From a virus, in IMG/VR virus record IMGVR_UViG_3300015245_000044, positions 1 to 51,988 of that record: a stretch of 51,988 bases of DNA. One strand, given 5' to 3'. This document shows, piece after piece, positions 14,267 through 21,734 of the stretch (the stretch's first letter is position 1; the number at the start of each line of letters is the position of its first letter). The translations under genes were made by a program, and so were the position numbers. The notes beneath the pieces are model-generated. The model saw nothing but the letters and a program-made list of their open reading frames with translations, ran no database searches and was not told where the DNA came from.

Positions 14267-14445
14267 AAATCCTCTCGTTCAACGAGCTGCGCGAGCACGG
14301 GATTACGCTCGGTCGCCGGCAGATCGACCGGCTCGAAGCGCTTCGGCTTTTTCCCCGGCGCGTCAAGATCAGCGAACGCCGGGTCGGTTGGCTCGAAGAT
14401 GAAATCAAGGCGCACGTAGAGGCGCAAATTGAGGCGCGGGAATAA
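14254..14445 (+). CDS. AlpA/excisionase-like DNA-binding protein
   Basis: 63 aa from ATG 14254, overlapping the previous gene by 13 nt. The sequence SFNELREHGITLGRRQIDRL, then LFPRRVKISERRVGWLEDEI, is the AlpA/MerR-like winged helix (FxELxxxGI...R..L.....FP..v.is.rrvgW...EI). AlpA-type proteins act as excisionases or transcription activators. It could assist the integrase at attP or control this operon. Confidence 0.7.
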   Translation: MAVVKILSFNELREHGITLGRRQIDRLEALRLFPRRVKISERRVGWLEDEIKAHVEAQIEARE

Positions 14446-14470
14446 TCCCGCAATATGAGGAGTTAAGACA

Positions 14471-15337
14471 TTGCCAAAGAAGACAGTCGACGAGACCATC
14501 GAGATCGCACCGGTCGCGATGGGAACCATCAAATGCTATCTGGTCGGCACCTCGCCGCTCATTATGCATCGCTTCCCGCGCAAAGCCTGGGAGCAGCTCT
14601 TGTTTCCGAAGGGCCGCGCCAATGCAGCCGAGAAGGCGGACAATCTCAAGCATGATCCGCTGATGGAATATCGCGAGAGCGTCTATCGCAACCGCGATCA
14701 GCGCCAGCCGACCGCGATCCATCTCCCGGCGGGGGCATTCACCAAGGCCATCGCATCGGCGGCGCTCGATCTGCCCGGCGCAACCAAGGCGCAAATCCTG
14801 CGGCTCGTCTCGGTCAAGTCGACCCAGATCAATCTCTATGGCATCCCGCAGATGTATATGGCGATGACGCGGTCGAGCGACATCGCAAGGACGCCGGACG
14901 TTCGAACCCGCGCGGTTTTCCCGGAATGGGCCTGCGAGGTCGAGGTCGGCTTCGTCTCGACCTTGGTCAAGCAGAACCAGGTCGTCAACCTCCTTGCTGC
15001 TGCCGGCGTCATCGTCGGGATCGGCGATTGGCGTCCTCAGAAAGGCGGCGCGTTCGGCCGCTTCGATGTCGTCACGCCGGACTCGACCGACTATCAGCGC
15101 ATTGTCCGGACCCAGGCACGCGGTGCCCAGCTCGACGGGCTTGAGCAGCCCGGCTTCTATGATGTCGATACCGACGAGCTTTATTCGTGGTTCCTCGATG
15201 AGGCCGATCGCCGCGAGAAGACCGTCCCCTCGACCAAGGCGCCGCGCGGCAAAGCCATCGTTCCCTCCCCGGCCGTGATCGAGCAGGTCGCCAAGACCCG
15301 ACGCAACGGACGCGCGACAACCCGTCAGGGCAGATAA
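14471..15337 (+). CDS. conserved phage protein with glycine-rich loop
   Basis: 288 aa, starting at TTG 14471 because GAGGAG lies 8 nt upstream; the next ATG (14519) lacks a site. Residues 20-35 read IKCYLVGTSPLIMHRF, and residues about 177-195 read GIGDWRPQKGGAFGRF, a glycine/arginine loop like the G-rich loops of RAMP (Cas5/Cas7-like RRM-fold) proteins. Similar proteins with TPLLMH and GRF signatures occur in phage recombination regions, but their function is unknown to me. A RAMP relationship is inference only. The gene lies 1 nt before the next one. Confidence 0.6.
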   Translation: MPKKTVDETIEIAPVAMGTIKCYLVGTSPLIMHRFPRKAWEQLLFPKGRANAAEKADNLKHDPLMEYRESVYRNRDQRQPTAIHLPAGAFTKAIASAALDLPGATKAQILRLVSVKSTQINLYGIPQMYMAMTRSSDIARTPDVRTRAVFPEWACEVEVGFVSTLVKQNQVVNLLAAAGVIVGIGDWRPQKGGAFGRFDVVTPDSTDYQRIVRTQARGAQLDGLEQPGFYDVDTDELYSWFLDEADRREKTVPSTKAPRGKAIVPSPAVIEQVAKTRRNGRATTRQGR

Positions 15338-15338
15338 G

Positions 15339-16013
15339 ATGGCCAAGGCAGCAACGGAGCGGCTAACCAAGGAGCGGAGGGCGCAAGCCATTGCTGCCTT
15401 GCAGGATTCTCAAGGGCGGGTCACACCGCGATCGGTGTGGCAGGCGGCGCGCGATCCCTTGCACCCGCTTCACAATGAATTTGAGTGGGACCTCAAGAAG
15501 GCGGCGGAGCGGGAATGGGACCGGACCGCCGCCGGCATCATCCGCGAGGTCAAATTCGAGGTCATCTATGAAGAGACCAAGATCATCGCGCCGTACTACG
15601 TCAGCGATCCCCGCGCGACGACCTCGACCTACATCCCGACCATCCGCGTCGCCAAGAATGTCAAGCTCAAGACAAGCGTTCTGCGCGAGGAAGTCGATCG
15701 CATCGTCAGCGCGATCAATCGCGGCATCAAGCTGGCATCGGCGTTCGGCCTCGTCCGTCCCTTCGAGGCTATGCTCGAAGAGGCGCGCGGCGTCGAGATC
15801 ACGATCAACGCCTATGACGAGGATGAAGGCACGGCAGGCGCGGATAGGCTTGGCGACCGGGGTCCGGTTAGGCAAGGCAGGCGGGGAGTTGGCAAGGCGG
15901 CCCGTGGCATGGCCGAAAGGGGCAAGGCAGGCGCGGCACGGAAAGCCAAGGCAGCTCCAGTCTCGGCTGCTTCGGCTCGGCGCGGCAGGCGCGGCATGTC
16001 ATCGTCGGGATAG
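15339..16013 (+). CDS. conserved phage protein with array-encoded C-terminal tail
   Basis: 224 aa as read. Residues 1-163 look like an ordinary phage protein of a family with VTPRSVWQAARDPLHPLH and FEWDLKKAAEREWDR followed by an IIREVKFEVIYE strand, often found near recombination genes; function unknown. From about residue 164 the frame enters the G-rich repeat array and encodes a low-complexity basic tail rich in Gly, Ala, Arg and Lys until TAG 16011-16013. The tail is probably not part of the ancestral protein, and its stop appears incidental to the array. Confidence 0.65.
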   Translation: MAKAATERLTKERRAQAIAALQDSQGRVTPRSVWQAARDPLHPLHNEFEWDLKKAAEREWDRTAAGIIREVKFEVIYEETKIIAPYYVSDPRATTSTYIPTIRVAKNVKLKTSVLREEVDRIVSAINRGIKLASAFGLVRPFEAMLEEARGVEITINAYDEDEGTAGADRLGDRGPVRQGRRGVGKAARGMAERGKAGAARKAKAAPVSAASARRGRRGMSSSG

Positions 16014-17729
16014 GTGCGGCAAGGCGAGGCAGGCGTGGCCAGACAGAACTAGGCCGGGTTTGGCAGGGCAGGCAGGGCACATCTTCGTTCGGCTAGGCTC
16101 GGCTAGGCGGGGCGTGATTGGCAGGCGGGGCGGGGCACGTTTTAGGATGGGCTAGTCCAGGCGGGGCGCGGCTCGGCAGGCGTGGTCTGCTCGGGCGCAT
16201 TGGCTTGTCAGGGCACGGCGGGGGGCGGCAGGATAAGGCAGGCGCAGGCATGGAAAGGCGGGGTTTGGCTCGGTTTGGCACGGCAGGGCAGGCAAGGAGC
16301 GGCGTGTCTGGCTAGGTCTTTTCTGGCAGGGCTAGGGCGGCGCGGCAGGCGAGGCGGCAAGGAGTGTTGCTAGGCGCAGCAAGGCAAGGTCCGGCAGGCG
16401 GGGCAGTATTGGGTCGGGCAGTTTAAGGCAAGGCAGCGCGTGGCAGGCGCGGCACATACGGCACGATTAGGCAACGCAGGGCAGGTCTAGGCAAGGCGTG
16501 GCAGGCACGGCACGGCGAGCATAGCAGTGGATAGGCGAGGCCGGCGGGGATCGTTGGGCACGGAGAGGCTTGTCAGGGCACGGCGGGGGGCGGCTTGGCA
16601 GGCAGGACCAGGATAGCAGTGGATTGGCGAGGCATGGCTTAGCAGGCGTGGCTTGCCTCGGTGACCCGGGGCACGGCGGGGTCAGGCGCAATTCGGCAGG
16701 CAGGGATTGTTTGGGTAGCCTTGGCGCGGCTGGGCAGGCGAGGACAGGCCCGGCGTGATGTGATTCAGCCCGGACAGGCGTGGCTCGGCAGGCATGGATA
16801 TATTGGGGTAGCTTGGTGAGTTGAGGCGAGGCAGGCGTGGCAGGCATGGCTCGGCATGACAGGTCTTGGTGGGGTGCGGCCGGAGAGGTCTGGCTCGGTC
16901 GGGCGTGGCTTGGCAGGCAGGGCGCGTTAGCGCATGGTCGGGCTCGGCAAGGTGTGGCGGGCACTGGCAACGCAGGCGAGGCGTATAGGGGATGGGCTCG
17001 GATAGGCGTGGCAGGCGCGGCAATACGAGGACGGGTTCGGCAGAACTAGGCAGGAAGGGCTTGGCACGGCATCGCGCATCCATGCGAGGTCTGGCGGCAC
17101 CAGGATAGGCTCGGCAGGCGTGGCACGCCATGGCATGGACAGGCATGAATAGGCAGATTGTGGCGTGGCAGGCGGGGCATGAATAGGCAGGGACAGGCAC
17201 GGTAGGTCAGGCTAGGCGCGGCAGGCGAGGCCCATCATGGCACAAACAGGCGTGACGGGGCGGGCTTAGGCAGGCATGACGGCCCGGGGTCTGGCTAGGA
17301 CAGGTCCGGCATGGCGAGGCAGGCGAGGACAGGCATGCAAAGGCGGGAAGAGGCGAAATCGTGGTCGGGCTTGGCAGGCATGGTCAGGAATCGCTAGGCA
17401 CGGTTGGTCTAGGCAGGCGTGGCGGTAATAGGCGCGGACGGGCGTGGCTCGGCACGGGCGGCGGGGTCAGGCAGGCCTGGATGGGCTAGGTAAGGCCGGG
17501 TGCGGGCGGCAAGGACAGGTCCGGCGAGGCAGGCAAGCCAAGGCAAGCAAAGGCTCGGTTTGGTCCGGCATGGCACGGCAGGCGTGGTCCGGTATGGTGG
17601 GCAAGGTTGGGAGAGGCGCATCATGGCAGGCATGGACAGACAAGCAAGGGATTGGTCTGGCTAGGCAGGCATGGCATGTCAAAGCAAGGTACTTCCCGGC
17701 CCGGCATGGATGGGCGGGGCAAGGCATGG
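15828..17729 (+). repeat. G-rich GGCAGGC repeat array, apparently non-coding
   Basis: About 1.9 kb with 34 exact GGCAGGC words (first 15833, last 17664), usually in the context NNGGCAGGCRNGG. Ordinary spacings fall in classes near 39, 44, 49, 54 and 58 nt, and GG dinucleotides recur about every 5 nt between them. In three 60-nt lines I counted 27-32 G against 12-14 C. No reading frame is sustained on either strand; proline/cysteine-rich - strand frames merely reflect the composition. Internal copies include 28 identical nt at 16202-16229 and 16567-16594. It begins inside the 3' end of the 15339 gene and ends at a hairpin with a T tract. Function unknown; a structured or R-loop-forming transcript is inferred. 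Confidence 0.9.
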
Positions 17730-17764
17730 GCGCGGGATCGGGTTGATCCCGCGCATCCCTTTTT
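17730..17764 (+). terminator. hairpin closing the repeat array
   Basis: GCGCGGGATC (17730-17739) and GATCCCGCGC (17745-17754) form a perfect 10-bp stem with loop GGGTT. ATCCC then TTTTT (17760-17764) follow on the + side only, so it reads as a terminator for + transcription through the array. The 5-nt gap before the T tract makes it suboptimal. It also lies 9 nt past the stop of the opposite membrane gene. Confidence 0.6.
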
Positions 17765-18560
17765 ACCTTGTCCTCCCGACCATCAAAACAATACCGCCAA
17801 CCTGCGCAAGGACCGTGAAGAGAATAAGCCGCACCATCGAGAAGTCATCGCCGGTCGATCGCAGGAAGCCGCCGGAGAGCCATGCGACGAGGCGCGTTGC
17901 CGCCTCGGCCTGCGGATCGGCAACCGCCAATGCCGCATGACGCGCCGTCTCCAGGGCGGCAATCGCCGAGACAACGGTCGTTTCCCGCTCGCGGCAAAAT
18001 CGCCCGATGCCGCCTCGGCATTCTCGATCCCGAGCAGCCATCGCATCGCCGAGCGACAATCGCGCATCGCGAACAGCCGGCGTTTCCCGTGACGCCCGCG
18101 CCTGCGTCACATCGGCCAAGTTGGTCGAGGTAAACCCCAGACCATTGCAGATCGCGAATGAGAACGTCATCGCAAAGATTGCCCAGGCGATCAGGGAAGC
18201 GAGTTTGCGGCGCGCGATCCAGAGATCGGAGGCCTGCCGGGGAATTGCCGCCGCCGCGACATCAGAGAGCGTTCCGAGCGCCAGAAAGATATAGCCGGCC
18301 AGATCGGTCGCCCCCTGCGACATGGAAAAGTAGCCGTTGATGACGATGCCGACCATCGCCAAACCATAACCCGTCATGGTCAGCAGTGACGGCATCCGTG
18401 ACGTCACAAGGGCAGCGGGTAACGTCACAGTGACGGGTTGTGACGTCACATCTTCCTTCTGGCGAAGGCGGTAATTCCGGGTCCTCTCGGCGCCGGAAAG
18501 AGGACGTTTAACAGGGACTTGATGCAGATTGACGACTGAGGCAGAGTTGTCTTTAGCCAT
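17763..18560 (-). CDS. four-pass membrane protein
   Basis: 265 aa from ATG 18560 (MAKDNSASV). After a basic N-terminus (GAERTRNYRLRQKE) there are four hydrophobic segments: MPSLLTMTGYGLAMVGIVI, AGYIFLALGTLSDVAAAAI, LASLIAWAIFAMTFSFAIC and, at the C-terminus, LILFTVLAQVGGIVLMV. A soluble alanine-rich loop with two cysteines separates the third and fourth. No family recognised. It lies between the repeat array and the integrase, a usual place for lysogeny accessory genes. A TTG at 18584 could extend it by 8 residues. Confidence 0.65.
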   Translation of the reverse strand: MAKDNSASVVNLHQVPVKRPLSGAERTRNYRLRQKEDVTSQPVTVTLPAALVTSRMPSLLTMTGYGLAMVGIVINGYFSMSQGATDLAGYIFLALGTLSDVAAAAIPRQASDLWIARRKLASLIAWAIFAMTFSFAICNGLGFTSTNLADVTQARASRETPAVRDARLSLGDAMAARDRECRGGIGRFCRERETTVVSAIAALETARHAALAVADPQAEAATRLVAWLSGGFLRSTGDDFSMVRLILFTVLAQVGGIVLMVGRTR

Positions 18561-18627
18561 TGGATTTCGGGTCCTTTTATTCAATGGTTAGGCGCACCGG
18601 GGGTTTGCCGACCCCCGGTCGCGTCGA

Positions 18628-19863
18628 CTAGGCCGCGATGGCCAATTTCGGCTTCGCGGTAACGAGGCGTTCGACGTAGTCGCCCCAGGCCTGCATGGCC
18701 TCGCGCTTCTCGTCGATGTAGTCGGCATGATTGTAAACCCGCTTAACCCCCTTCTTGTGCTCGCCAACGTGATGCAGGCAGACGTCCGCGACCCAGGGCG
18801 CAATCTTGCACTTGTCGATGCCGAGCGATTCGAATGTCCGGCGGAAGTCATGGAACGTCCATGCGTCGACCGCATCGCCGAGCTTCTTATCGAGCCGCTC
18901 CTTGGCCTTGGTCCAGCCCGAATAGCCGCCCTCGCCTTCGCCGAATACAAAAGGCGAGCCGTGACGCGCCGTGACTTTGGCCAAGATCGCCGCCGCCTGC
19001 GGCGACAAGGCCATCCAGAATCGTTCGCGGTTCTTGGTCTTGCCGCGATCCCCGGCGTCCTGGCCGCGCTCTTCGCGGACATGAGGCGGCACGAAATCGA
19101 GCAGGCCCTTGGCGAGGTTCAATTCGGTCTTGCGGTTGAGCGAGCCGATCTGGCTCTTGCGGGCAGCCGTCAGGATTAAGAGCCGGACGATGCGATCAAA
19201 TTCGTCATCGGAGTTTGTCGCATTCCAGATCGCGACCAGTTCGGCCTCATCGAGCACCCGCTTGCGCCGGATGCTGCCGCGCTTCTCGGTTCCGGAAGCC
19301 GGATTGATGTCGAGAAAGCCCTTCTGAATGGCCCAGGCGTAGAATCGATGAACCTGCGCCCGCGCCAGCCCCGCCTGCCGGTGGCCATGCTCGGTTTCGA
19401 TCTTGTCGAGCTGTTCGGCGATCTGCGCGCGGGTAATCTCGCTGACGCCGAAACGGTGCAGCGTCTTCATGTAGCGTTCCAGATTGCGGCGATGGTCGCT
19501 GATATAGCCGGGACTCTTTCCCGCCTTTTCGATCGACGCGATATAGAGCTTGATCTTATCGCCGAAGGTAGCCGCGCTCCTGGCGGCGGCCTTGGTCCGC
19601 TCGGCCGCCGGGTCCTCGCCGCGCGCGACCATCGCAAACTTCTGCTTAGCCTCGTTCTGCGCGTCGACCAGATTGAGCTGCGAAACGCGTCCGATGGCGA
19701 GGCGCTGCTGCCGGCCGCGCAGGGAGTAGAGGATGATGAAGACGCCGGCGCCGCCATTGCGGAAGCGGATGCCGAAGCCGGCCATGTTCTCATCCCATTC
19801 CGTGTAATCGCTTTTTTCCTCGGGGCATTTGAGGGCGCGAACGTTAGATTGAGTAAACTTCAT
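18628..19863 (-). CDS. int: tyrosine recombinase (phage integrase)
   Basis: 411 aa. The N-terminus is the short beta-rich domain of P4/DUF4102-type integrases (YTEWDENMAGFGIRFR). The SAM-like core-binding domain covers about 95-190. The catalytic residues are Arg235 (LTAARKSQ), Lys275 or Lys277, His338-x-x-Arg341 (HDFRR), His365 (LHHVGEH) and nucleophile Tyr377 (KRVYNHADY). It catalyses site-specific integration and excision. The gene points away from attP, whose core lies about 170 nt from the start codon, the usual arrangement. Length matches the family. Confidence 0.95.
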   Translation of the reverse strand: MKFTQSNVRALKCPEEKSDYTEWDENMAGFGIRFRNGGAGVFIILYSLRGRQQRLAIGRVSQLNLVDAQNEAKQKFAMVARGEDPAAERTKAAARSAATFGDKIKLYIASIEKAGKSPGYISDHRRNLERYMKTLHRFGVSEITRAQIAEQLDKIETEHGHRQAGLARAQVHRFYAWAIQKGFLDINPASGTEKRGSIRRKRVLDEAELVAIWNATNSDDEFDRIVRLLILTAARKSQIGSLNRKTELNLAKGLLDFVPPHVREERGQDAGDRGKTKNRERFWMALSPQAAAILAKVTARHGSPFVFGEGEGGYSGWTKAKERLDKKLGDAVDAWTFHDFRRTFESLGIDKCKIAPWVADVCLHHVGEHKKGVKRVYNHADYIDEKREAMQAWGDYVERLVTAKPKLAIAA

Positions 19864-20351
19864 TGCTCTCCTCGGGGGTTTTTATGGGCATTGTATGGGA
19901 TTAGTTTGGAGGTCGAAATCTGACTTCTCAGGTCTCAATAATCGAATGGTATATGAGCGAAACATTAATAAAACAAGGGGTTTTTTGCATCTATGTCGGG
20001 AAATGACTGCCCACGACTTGCCCCTCAAATCGACTGTTAATCGGAGTGTCCCAGGTTCGATCCCTGGCCGAGGAGCCAAATTCTCCCACTAAATCAATCG
20101 CTTAACGAAAGGTCCGGATCGGGCTAATCCCACAAAATTGGTCGTGGGCATAGCATGGGCATAATCAGTAAAATTTTAGGAAATAACCTAAACCGTAAGC
20201 TTGTCTTGACGGCTCCCGAGCGATGGAGGACTCAACCGGTTGTTACATCTCGAAGAAAAAGCGATTCCGTCAACACCCGCGTGCGTCAGCCTATCTTTAC
20301 AAGCCCGGACCGCTGTGAAAACTAATGCCGTCTTAATGACGAGGAAATGCC
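19864..20351. other. attP region with tRNA-Asn 3'-half core
   Basis: Positions 20031-20078 read as the 3' half of a tRNA-Asn: anticodon loop CTGTTAA (GTT), a T arm of CCAGG-TTCGATC-CCTGG, acceptor strand CCGAGGA, then GCCA. No matching 5' half precedes it, so this is an integration core that would restore the host tRNA gene. TGGGCAT words at about 19884, 20145 and 20155 flank the core and could be integrase arm sites. The rest of this 488-nt gap is comparatively AT-rich, and no gene is seen in it. Confidence 0.85.
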
Positions 20352-20639
20352 GTGAACAGTTCGAAGGAGCTTGAGATCACTGAAGGCGAACCTCGCCGGA
20401 GGCTGACCGAGGTCTACCTGGCCGTCTTCTCCGACCAGGACGGCGACGAGAACGTCATTCAGGTTCGAACTCCCGGCGATGTTCTGCTCCCGCTGGTGGC
20501 CATTGATAGAAAGGCGCTCGGCATCCTGCAAAAGTTCGCCCAGGATACCGCCGACCAGACCGGCCAAAGCGTCAGCATAATTTGCTTTACCGATCGAACC
20601 GTATATGAGAGTTTCCGCCCTACTGCAACCGGAGATTAA
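20352..20639 (+). CDS. unknown 95-aa protein
   Basis: GTG 20352 follows GAGGAAATGCC, a plausible ribosome site. The product is acidic and mixed alpha/beta (RRLTEVYLAVFSDQDGDENV, then VSIICFTDRTVYESF). It resembles small single-domain phage hypotheticals, with no motif I can name. First gene of a rightward cluster beside attP. Confidence 0.6.
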   Translation: MNSSKELEITEGEPRRRLTEVYLAVFSDQDGDENVIQVRTPGDVLLPLVAIDRKALGILQKFAQDTADQTGQSVSIICFTDRTVYESFRPTATGD

Positions 20640-20645
20640 ACTCAT

Positions 20646-21341
20646 ATGACACTTGTTCCTATCACCATCAAAGTTGAGGAAGCGCAATTCTTCCCCGTCA
20701 TGCGCCTCCTGAAGAGCTTTCCTGGCGTGGTCGATCTCATCTTCAATATCGACGAGATCGAGGACGGCAAGCGCAAGCCGAAGTCCAAAGCGAACGGCTT
20801 CAATCCGCAACCCGTCGAAAAAAGCCAGCCGGGCGGACTGAAAGCGCTCATGATGGGACTGCTCTTTCGAGGTCCCCAACATCTCGCCGTCCTCAGACAA
20901 GCGGTCGTCCGGGAGGGCTTTAAGGAGAGCAGCATCAATTCCGTTCTCCACGAACTGCGCAATGATGGCGTGACCGAAAGCGGCGGCGTTGGCATCCATA
21001 AGCTGACCGACAAGGTCATGGCCGAACTTCAGGGAAATGCGCAGGCCGAGCCTCGGCGCGCGCTTCCTCCTCCAGCCAAGGCTGGATCAACCGAAAAAGG
21101 ACCCGCGAGCCCCGTAGGCGCAACCATGACAATCGTCATGCGCCTTTTGAAGGAAACTTCGGAGGGGCGGTCTTCTCGTCCCATCTTGGTCCAAGCCGTC
21201 ACCACCGCTGGATTGAGCCCTCGTTCGATCGATGGTGCCCTTTATCGCGGTTGCGAGAAGGGCCTGATCAAAGCCGAAGGCGACGGCGTTTACCAACTGA
21301 CCGCCAAAGGCCGGCGGCTAGAGCTTCCCCCCGCATCATAA
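20646..21341 (+). CDS. protein with two winged-helix-like repeats
   Basis: 231 aa. After a beta-rich N-terminal domain (VPITIKVEEAQFFPVMRLL), two similar segments follow: LRQAVVREGFKESSINSVLHEL...GVTESGGVGIHKLTDK (about 78-125) and LVQAVTTAGLSPRSIDGALYRG...GLIKAEGDGVYQLTAKG (about 180-225). Each reads helix-helix-recognition helix-wing, so this is probably a DNA-binding protein with duplicated winged helices. The segments are joined by a proline-rich linker. Target unknown. Confidence 0.6.
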   Translation: MTLVPITIKVEEAQFFPVMRLLKSFPGVVDLIFNIDEIEDGKRKPKSKANGFNPQPVEKSQPGGLKALMMGLLFRGPQHLAVLRQAVVREGFKESSINSVLHELRNDGVTESGGVGIHKLTDKVMAELQGNAQAEPRRALPPPAKAGSTEKGPASPVGATMTIVMRLLKETSEGRSSRPILVQAVTTAGLSPRSIDGALYRGCEKGLIKAEGDGVYQLTAKGRRLELPPAS

Positions 21342-21353
21342 AAGGAATGCCCA

Positions 21354-21725
21354 ATGGCGCGTTTGTTGTTTAGCCGAACCTACCAGCCGACCAAGGATGG
21401 CAAGGACCCGATGATCTTTCGGATCAAGACCATGCTTCAAGACGAGGGCTTGATCGACAAGCTTGAACTCGTCGGCGAGCTTGCCAACGTCCATCCCGCG
21501 ACGATCGACAATTGGTTCAACGGCGACACAATCAGCCCCATTCAGAGAACAACGGGCTCGGTCATCAAGGCGATCGGGTACGACATCCAAATCGTCAAAT
21601 CCAAAGACATCGATATTGAAAAAGAGCGGAAGCTCGCCGCCGCTTGGCTTCTCCGGCACGACAACACGATTTCAAAACGAACCCGAGAGAGTGCCCGCAA
21701 GAGAGTCAACGGCCGACCCAAATAG
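21354..21725 (+). CDS. helix-turn-helix regulator
   Basis: 123 aa. Residues about 37-55 (LVGELANVHPATIDNWFNG) form a helix-turn-helix like those of phage CI/Cro-type proteins, followed by SPIQRTTGSVIKAIGYDI, typical of alphaproteobacterial HTH proteins. The C-terminus is basic (SARKRVNGRPK). It lies 9 nt before another XRE gene, so the two may act together. Possible regulator of late or lysogenic genes. Confidence 0.6.
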   Translation: MARLLFSRTYQPTKDGKDPMIFRIKTMLQDEGLIDKLELVGELANVHPATIDNWFNGDTISPIQRTTGSVIKAIGYDIQIVKSKDIDIEKERKLAAAWLLRHDNTISKRTRESARKRVNGRPK

Positions 21726-21734
21726 GAGAATATC

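Noticed and set aside
14405-15391. 328-aa frame on the - strand
   Set aside because: Antisense to the TTG-started conserved gene at 14471, which has a strong ribosome site and operon context.
16467-17727. Pro/Cys-rich open frames on the - strand of the array (for example 16467-16970, 16682-17200, 17467-17727)
   Set aside because: They occur in different, overlapping frames, have no ribosome sites and simply mirror the G-rich composition of the + strand; the 5-nt cadence is incompatible with a conserved reading frame.
15828-17729. CRISPR array
   Set aside because: The shared word is only 7-14 nt, the intervals vary in 5-nt steps and are themselves low-complexity G-rich sequence, and no cas1/cas2 genes are present.
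15828-17729. Diversity-generating retroelement or retron
   Set aside because: No reverse transcriptase reading frame and no template/variable repeat pair with adenine-specific changes.
20031-20078. Complete tRNA-Asn gene
   Set aside because: Only the sequence from the anticodon loop onward fits; no D arm or 5' acceptor strand (TCCTCGG) lies upstream.
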